NCBI GenBank assembly: GCA_023459435.1
Contig: JAEWUL010000165.1
Coordinates: forward strand, 1 to 11,443
From: Bacteroidota bacterium
GTDB taxonomy: Bacteria > Bacteroidota > Bacteroidia > Bacteroidales > WCHB1-69
Direction: 5' to 3'
DNA length: 11,443 bases
Shown here: positions 6,800-11,443 of the stretch, piece after piece
Layout of the letters: each line of letters starts with the position of its first letter
Numbering within the stretch: the stretch's first letter is position 1
Notes under the pieces: model-generated
Told to the model about the DNA's origin: nothing
What the model saw: the letters and a program-made list of their open reading frames with translations, nothing else
The model's database searches: none
Program-made: the position numbers and the translations under genes

Positions 6800-8698
6800 T
6801 TATCTTGCAAGTATTACAGTTCCATGAAGATCTCTTTCCTTTCTTAGATTTCCGGATCTGTTTTCAATATAGTAAATAGTCCAGTAGTATTGACCTTCAG
6901 GAGCTGGAGATCCGCTAATTTTCCCGTCCCATCCTGTTTTAAAGTCATCAGTTTTAAACACATTTTTCCCCCAGCGGTCGTATATCCATATGGTGAGGGT
7001 ATCTATTCCTTGAGTTTCAGGATAGAAGAAATCGTTGATAAAATCCCCATTAGGAGTAAAGATATTCGGTATTTTGATCTCAGAGCACGCTTTGAATTCG
7101 ATGGTATCAGATAATTCACAACCTCGATCATTGATATAAACCCAATAGATTCCGGGTTCTTCAATCAGCAACTGGTTGATGGTTTCATCGTTACTCCACA
7201 AAAAATCGCCGGTTATGGTATCCAGATTAAAAAATATTGACTGACCGGAGCATAAGAAGTCATCCTCCCCGAGTTCAATGGTTTGATAAGGGATCACTTC
7301 AATTTCAATCTGAGCAGAATCCACACAATCATCAGCATTTCCAATAACAGAATAGAGTGTATTAGAAGTAGGTTTAACAGTTATTGTATCACTCAATTCG
7401 CCATTATCCCAGAGGAGGAATATTGGGGTTGTTGAGCTTTCCACGATAATTTGTGTTGATTCACCTTCACAAATTGGGTTTTTTCGAGCAAAGATCTCCA
7501 ATCTGGGTTGTGGTTTAAAAAAAACGTTAATGGTATCTGTTGCAATACAATCCGATGCATTTGTTCCCTGACACCAATAAGCACCTTCCACTAATACCAT
7601 AATAGATGGAGAAGAGGCACCTGTGGACCAATAATAGTTTGTATAGGGTTCCTGAGGTTGAAGGTAAAAATATTGACCTTCACAAATGGTAGTATCAGGG
7701 CCAAGGTTCATTGATGGATTTTGAACAAACACCTGAACAGAATCGGTACAAACTTTCAATTAAGAAAAGAAGATATCATCTAGGGCAAAATCGTTACCAC
7801 CACCTCCAATATTCTGATTCACAATGGAAATTACGGCCGAGCTGTTGGAATTAGAGTTCCATAAAGTGTAGAATTGAGTCCAATGACAAATTGTGTCAGA
7901 AGACAAAAAAACGGGCCCTATCAGGTTTCCATTAATTCTAAATTGAAGTTGAGCTAAGTTGGCATCAGGGCCCACATTTTGAACCCAGCATGAGAAAATA
8001 TAGTTGGTATTAGGAACAATCTGAATATTTTGTTGCCAGATGGTAATATTAGGAGTAACAGCACCATTCACAATCATTTGTTTTCCGGAACCGGAAGTAT
8101 GATCAGGACAAGTAAAAAAGTTGGGATGATATGTTTGAGGAGAGAGCCCTACCATATATGTACTTTCATTCCATAGTGAAGTGGCATTATAGGTGTAAAA
8201 ACTAGTAAAGCCCACATTTCCCAGTTCAAAATCACCGTTAAAAATAATATTGGGCCCAGCAGCAGTGATATCACAGTAATAAGTCACGTTAGTATCAGTT
8301 GTAACAGCATTGTATTGACCTTCAGTAAACATCAATCCTTCAGTAGGAAACCAGTTATAGAAAATGCCACCGGAGGCATTAAAATAGACTGTTTCACCAC
8401 CACAAATGGTATCATTTGCCCCTGCATCAACTGTTAAGATATGAACAACAGAAGAATCCACAAGAATATTTCCATTATACAAAACAGTAACCTTATAGGT
8501 TGTATTCACAAGAGGGGTAACTGTAATGGATTGGGTTAAATCCCCTGTTGACCATATATAGTTCGTTGCATTATTAATTGGTGATGAGATGGTAACGGGA
8601 TCCCCTTTACAGACGCTAATTTTTCCTCCGACAGTCCAATTTTGAGCACACAATGAAAAAGGTAAGGATAAAAAAAGAAAGAAGTATAAATGTTTCAT
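6800..8698 (-). pseudogene. T9SS type B (gliding-associated) secreted protein, interrupted by in-frame stop
   Basis: One reading frame of about 632 codons is divided by a single TAA at 7760-7762. The first part (312 residues, ATG at 8698; a GTG codon directly before it is a less likely start) has a signal peptide (about 1-18, cleavage near LCA-Q), two Ig/PKD-like segments (about 22-85 and 90-145) and a jelly-roll-like region starting NIIFNGDFELGNVGF and ending NDFALDDIFF. The second part continues in the same frame with VCTDSVQVFVQNP, three more Ig-like segments each with an ICEGE/ICEGQ/LCSGQ-type start, and a C-terminal gliding-motility sorting domain: IPNIFTPNGDFINDFF, WIYDRWGKNVF, GWDG, and a final GTVILAR. 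The only start at the head of the second part is TTG directly after the stop, with no signal peptide, so it is not a separate gene. Readthrough, a recent nonsense mutation or a base error are all possible. A TAnnTTTG promoter lies upstream. Confidence 0.8.
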
Positions 8699-8745
8699 CA
8701 CTTTAGGATTAAATTAAAGGATTGGGTTATTCAAATGAGACGCGA

Positions 8746-8753
8746 CAAAGATA
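8746..8753 (-). promoter_or_regulatory. Promoter -7 element of the T9SS type B gene
   Basis: TATCTTTG on the minus strand, in the wider context TTGTATCTTTG, is a perfect TAnnTTTG match 47 bases upstream of the ATG at 8698. A TTAACT at 8772-8777 is the only rough -33 candidate. Tandem decamers lie just upstream. Confidence 0.6.
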
Positions 8754-8780
8754 CAAAAATTTTCTAATGATAGTTAAATT

Positions 8781-8810
8781 TTTATTAATTTTTCTTAATA
8801 TTTCTTAATT
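8781..8810. repeat. Three tandem AT-rich decamers
   Basis: TTTATTAATT, TTTCTTAATA and TTTCTTAATT follow one another with a period of 10 bases, about one helical turn. They sit roughly 40-70 bases upstream of the likely transcription start of the T9SS type B gene. This is where an activator site or an UP-like element would lie, but the low complexity makes chance possible. Confidence 0.45.
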
Positions 8811-9074
8811 TTAGAAAAAATGGGATTAATGGGGGCAAGAACGGTGCCCGTTTTTTAATAGAATATGATTCTAAGGTTATTATGAATTGATTTTGACAAG
8901 ATTTTTGTAATTCCGAATCCTTAGTGAAATAATAAAAAGTCCATAACAAAGCAGTTTTGGAAGAAAATATTAAAAAAAGGCGCAGAAATTGTTTTTAATT
9001 TGGGATAAAAAAAAAATAAACCGGTTTTATATTCAAAGATTTTTGGGTTTACAACTCCTCATTTTGGGAAACAA
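8811..9074. other. AT-rich intergenic stretch without a gene
   Basis: I see no credible coding region, RNA gene or mobile element here on either strand; reading frames are short and stop-rich. The only structure noticed is a small GC hairpin followed by T residues at 8840-8856. Several poly-A and poly-T runs occur, including one of more than eight A near 9007-9016. Confidence 0.6.
8840..8856 (+). terminator. Weak hairpin with T tail
   Basis: AACGG (8840-8844) pairs with CCGTT (8848-8852) around the loop TGC, and the T run extends to 8856. An alternative fold pairs GGGC with GCCC over the same bases. It has the form of a short intrinsic terminator on the plus strand, yet no plus-strand gene precedes it, so it may be the end of a small transcript or chance. 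Confidence 0.3.
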
Positions 9075-9076
9075 AA

Positions 9077-9113
9077 AAAGCCTAAAATGATCATTTTCAT
9101 CACTTTAGGCTTT
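9077..9113 (-). terminator. Rho-independent terminator of tRNA-Ser
   Basis: On the minus strand AAAGCCTAAA pairs with TTTAGGCTTT around a 17-base loop, followed by a T tract. It starts two bases after the encoded CCA of tRNA-Ser, so it ends the tRNA transcript. The loop itself contains the palindrome AATGATCATT. Confidence 0.82.
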
Positions 9114-9114
9114 C

Positions 9115-9202
<88 letters not shown>

Positions 9203-9205
9203 GCC

Positions 9206-9217
9206 GCAAAAATACAA
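9206..9217 (-). promoter_or_regulatory. tRNA-Ser promoter -7 region
   Basis: TTGTATTTTTGC on the minus strand contains TATTTTTG (9214-9207). Only four bases separate the end of this box from the mature tRNA 5' end, so transcription should begin at or within a base or two of the mature end. Confidence 0.6.
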
Positions 9218-9282
9218 AAAATTATATACGACTCGTCTTTATTTTGTATTTTTTTTATTTTTTTTCACCTATTCTCTAAGGT

Positions 9283-9789
9283 TTACGCAGGAATTGGAGT
9301 GAATACTCTGGTAGATAATTCTTTATCCAACATATACAATCCATATCCATTATCACCAATTAATTTTAAAGCATCAATCATTCCATTAGCACTCTCCTCT
9401 TCCTCTACTTGTTCATCGATATACCATTTAAGCATCGATTGAGTAGCTACGTCTGCCTCTTCTAATGCAATCATATAAATATTGTTTAAAAGAGCCGTAA
9501 CGGCTTGTTCATGTTGTAAGGTATCCTTAAACATTTCCAATAAACTGGGCCATTCTGTTTTCACTTCAGCAATAGGTTGTAATAAAACGCGAGCACCTCT
9601 TGCAACAAGATAATTTTTAAACTTCATGGCGTGTGCTTGTTCTTCCTGAAATTGGATTTCAAACCAGTTTGCAGCACCCTGCAAACCTTTAGAGGCACAA
9701 TCCAAAGACATAGATAAATACAAATAGGCAGACCATAATTCTGCATTGATTTGATTGTTGATAGCTTCTTCGATTCTTTTGTTTATCAT
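9283..9789 (-). CDS. ftnA: Ferritin (bacterial non-haem, FtnA-type)
   Basis: A 168-residue iron-storage protein that should assemble into a 24-subunit shell in the cytosol, oxidise Fe(II) and store it as ferric mineral. The ferroxidase residues align with those of E. coli FtnA without any shift: E17, Y24, E49, E50, H53, E94, E126, Q127 and E130. It is the usual four-helix length, and the motif [13 protein letters not shown] near the N-terminus is typical. It lacks the haem-binding methionine context of bacterioferritin, so ordinary ferritin is preferred. It is transcribed divergently from pckA and has its own TAnnTTTG element. No hairpin terminator is visible between its stop and the tRNA-Ser gene, so some transcripts may continue into the tRNA. 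The symbol follows family resemblance. Confidence 0.95.
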   Translation of the reverse strand: MINKRIEEAINNQINAELWSAYLYLSMSLDCASKGLQGAANWFEIQFQEEQAHAMKFKNYLVARGARVLLQPIAEVKTEWPSLLEMFKDTLQHEQAVTALLNNIYMIALEEADVATQSMLKWYIDEQVEEEESANGMIDALKLIGDNGYGLYMLDKELSTRVFTPIPA

Positions 9790-9826
9790 AATTCAGATTT
9801 TTTAAGTTTTTTACTAAATTTTAAAG

Positions 9827-9834
9827 CAAAGATA
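9827..9834 (-). promoter_or_regulatory. Ferritin promoter -7 element
   Basis: TATCTTTG, followed by C, on the minus strand matches TAnnTTTG and lies 37 bases upstream of the ATG at 9789. A TTG at 9859-9857 is 22 bases further upstream, the same spacing as in the tRNA-Pro promoter. No clear iron-regulator operator was recognised. Confidence 0.55.
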
Positions 9835-9923
9835 TGAATAAATTTGGGTCAAATTTCAATATTATTTTTTAAATTCCTAAAAAAACTTAAAAATAAATTG
9901 AAACAGTTAATAATTTGATTAAG

Positions 9924-9937
9924 TTGTATAAGTTTGC
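9924..9937 (+). promoter_or_regulatory. Possible pckA promoter -7 region
   Basis: TTGTATAAGTTTGC includes TAAGTTTG (9929-9936), a TAnnTTTG match, and would give a leader of about 70 bases before the ATG at 10011. A -33 TTG at proper spacing is not clear. The remainder of the 9790-10010 gap shows only AT-rich sequence. Confidence 0.45.
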
Positions 9938-10010
9938 AAAATGAAAATGTTACAAAAATATTACGAAATTTTATGACTATACCCCTGATATAAAACTAAT
10001 TAAAACATAT

Positions 10011-11443
10011 ATGAATAATATTAAAGATCAGTTACATGCCTTAGGCATCCAAAATTTAGGAAAAATTTATCACAATTTAAGTTACGATGAACTCTTTGAT
10101 CATGAAACACGTCCCAATCTTGAAGGATATGAGAAAGCGTATATGACTAAATCCGGGGCTTTATCTGTTGATACAGGTATTTTTACAGGAAGATCTCCAA
10201 AAGACAAATATGTGGTAAGGGACAAGAATACTGAAAACAACATCTGGTGGCACGATCCAACAAAAAAAAGTTCCGATAATAAAGCGATCACTCCTGAAAT
10301 TTGGAATCATCTCAAACAGATTTGTCAAAACCAACTTGAAAAGAAAGATGTCTATGTGATGGATTTATGGTCAGGAGCAAATGAAGACACCAGGCTTAGA
10401 ATTCGCTTTATAACTGAAGTAGCATGGCAGGCTGATTTTGTAAAGAACATGTTTATTCGACCTCCTCAAGACAAATTAGATCAATTTAAACCTGATTTTA
10501 TTTTCATCAATTGCTGCAAAACGATTAACCCTAACTGGAAAGAACAAGGTTTAAACAGTGATGTTTTTGTTGCATTTAATTTAACTGAAAAGATGGCCTT
10601 AGTTGGAGGTTCCTGGTATGGTGGTGAAATGAAAAAAGGGATTTTTTCTGTGATGAATTATTTTTTACCTCTGAAAGGGATTGCATCTATGCATTGTTCC
10701 GCCAATCAAGGCAAAGATGGTTCAACAGCAATATTTTTTGGTTTATCCGGTACCGGAAAAACTACTTTATCAACAGATCCTGAAAGAGCACTCATTGGTG
10801 ACGATGAACACGGATGGGATAATGAAGGTGTTTTCAACTTTGAAGGGGGGTGCTATGCAAAATGCATCAATCTTAGCAAAGAGAATGAACCTGAAATTTA
10901 CAATGCAATAAAGAGAGATGCTTTATTAGAAAATTTAGTTGTAGATGAAGAGGGAAATATTGACTTTGCTTCAGCAGCTAAAACTGAAAATACTCGTGTT
11001 TCCTATCCAATTTATCATATTGATAACATTGTTAAACCTGATTCAAAAGGAACCCATCCCAAAAAAGTTATTTTCCTAACTGCTGATGCCTTTGGAGTTC
11101 TACCTCCAGTATCACTTCTTTCCAAAGAACAGATGATGTACTACTTTTTAAGTGGATATACTGCAAAACTTGCCGGTACTGAAAGGGGTATTATTGAACC
11201 TACTCCAACCTTCTCCTCTTGCTTTGGAGCAGCTTTCCTCATGTTACATCCTACAAAATATGCCGAAGTTTTTGGTAAAAAAATGGAAGAGCACAATGCA
11301 ACAGCTTATCTCGTGAATACCGGCTGGATTGGTGGCGGTTACAACTCCGGTGGCAAAAGAATTTCAATCAAAGACACAAGAAGAATCATTTCAGCTATTT
11401 TAAATGATGAGTTAATCGACTGTGAAACAGAAGTTGTATATCC
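10011..11443 (+). CDS. pckA: Phosphoenolpyruvate carboxykinase (ATP), 3' end cut by window
   Basis: 477 codons are open to the window edge; the E. coli enzyme has 540, so roughly 60 residues are missing. The cytosolic enzyme converts oxaloacetate and ATP to phosphoenolpyruvate, CO2 and ADP, the first committed step of gluconeogenesis. Active-site residues sit four positions before their E. coli numbers: R61 in [10 protein letters not shown]209 in GGEMKKG, H228 in SMHCSANQG, the kinase P-loop GLSGTGKTT (244-252, K250), the metal-binding D264/D265 in [12 protein letters not shown], and R329 in ENTRVSYP. The P-loop and this layout identify the ATP-dependent form, not the GTP form. The ATG at 10011 is chosen because the only upstream in-frame region is stop-interrupted and the N-terminus ([19 protein letters not shown]) is family-like. 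It is divergent from ferritin. Confidence 0.97.
   Translation, partial: MNNIKDQLHALGIQNLGKIYHNLSYDELFDHETRPNLEGYEKAYMTKSGALSVDTGIFTGRSPKDKYVVRDKNTENNIWWHDPTKKSSDNKAITPEIWNHLKQICQNQLEKKDVYVMDLWSGANEDTRLRIRFITEVAWQADFVKNMFIRPPQDKLDQFKPDFIFINCCKTINPNWKEQGLNSDVFVAFNLTEKMALVGGSWYGGEMKKGIFSVMNYFLPLKGIASMHCSANQGKDGSTAIFFGLSGTGKTTLSTDPERALIGDDEHGWDNEGVFNFEGGCYAKCINLSKENEPEIYNAIKRDALLENLVVDEEGNIDFASAAKTENTRVSYPIYHIDNIVKPDSKGTHPKKVIFLTADAFGVLPPVSLLSKEQMMYYFLSGYTAKLAGTERGIIEPTPTFSSCFGAAFLMLHPTKYAEVFGKKMEEHNATAYLVNTGWIGGGYNSGGKRISIKDTRRIISAILNDELIDCETEVVY

Noticed and set aside
6800..7759. Second half of the T9SS type B protein as an independent gene
   Set aside because: It would start at TTG directly after the stop, has no signal peptide, and continues the preceding domain in the same frame.
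9941..9976. Leader peptide [11 protein letters not shown] upstream of pckA
   Set aside because: It starts at the probable transcription start, has no ribosome-binding site or attenuator-like hairpins, and such short frames are expected by chance.
10681..10911. 76-residue plus-strand frame inside pckA
   Set aside because: It overlaps the P-loop region of pckA in another frame, so it is a shadow.

Overview
The window looks like chromosomal DNA from a low-GC member of the Bacteroidota, probably Flavobacteriales or a relative. Three things point there: type IX secretion (T9SS) C-terminal sorting domains of both the type A and the gliding-motility (type B) kind, promoters of the Bacteroidota TAnnTTTG form, and start codons without clear Shine-Dalgarno sequences. 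A species cannot be named from the sequence alone.

Layout. Positions 1-2736 (minus strand) hold a tight operon: a LuxC-type acyl-CoA reductase, a two-TM sensor histidine kinase whose start overlaps the reductase stop (ATGA), and the first 30 codons of a response regulator. Positions 2791-4849 (plus) hold tRNA-Pro(UGG) with its promoter and hairpin terminator, then a YgiQ-family radical SAM protein whose 3' end lies inside a heptanucleotide repeat. Positions 4906-8698 (minus) hold three envelope or secretion genes: a T9SS type B (gliding-associated) protein split by one in-frame stop, an intact small lipoprotein / beta-rich protein, and a T9SS type A protein broken by two frame changes. Positions 8702-9114 are an AT-rich gap with a decamer repeat, a small hairpin and the tRNA-Ser terminator. 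Positions 9115-9789 (minus) hold tRNA-Ser(UGA) and a bacterial ferritin with a complete ferroxidase centre. From 10011 (plus) runs ATP-dependent phosphoenolpyruvate carboxykinase, cut by the window end.

How the parts relate. The first operon probably makes a two-component system together with a fatty-aldehyde-forming enzyme; that coupling is the most unusual functional arrangement here. The middle block is a set of surface or secreted proteins, of which both T9SS cargo genes carry lesions while the gene between them is intact. Ferritin and pckA are divergent housekeeping genes for iron storage and gluconeogenesis. I found no CRISPR array, insertion sequence, phage gene or recognisable defence system, and no convincing wholly new system. 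The items most worth a second look are the reductase-kinase overlap, the in-frame stop, the shortened T9SS gene and the shared extended promoter motif.
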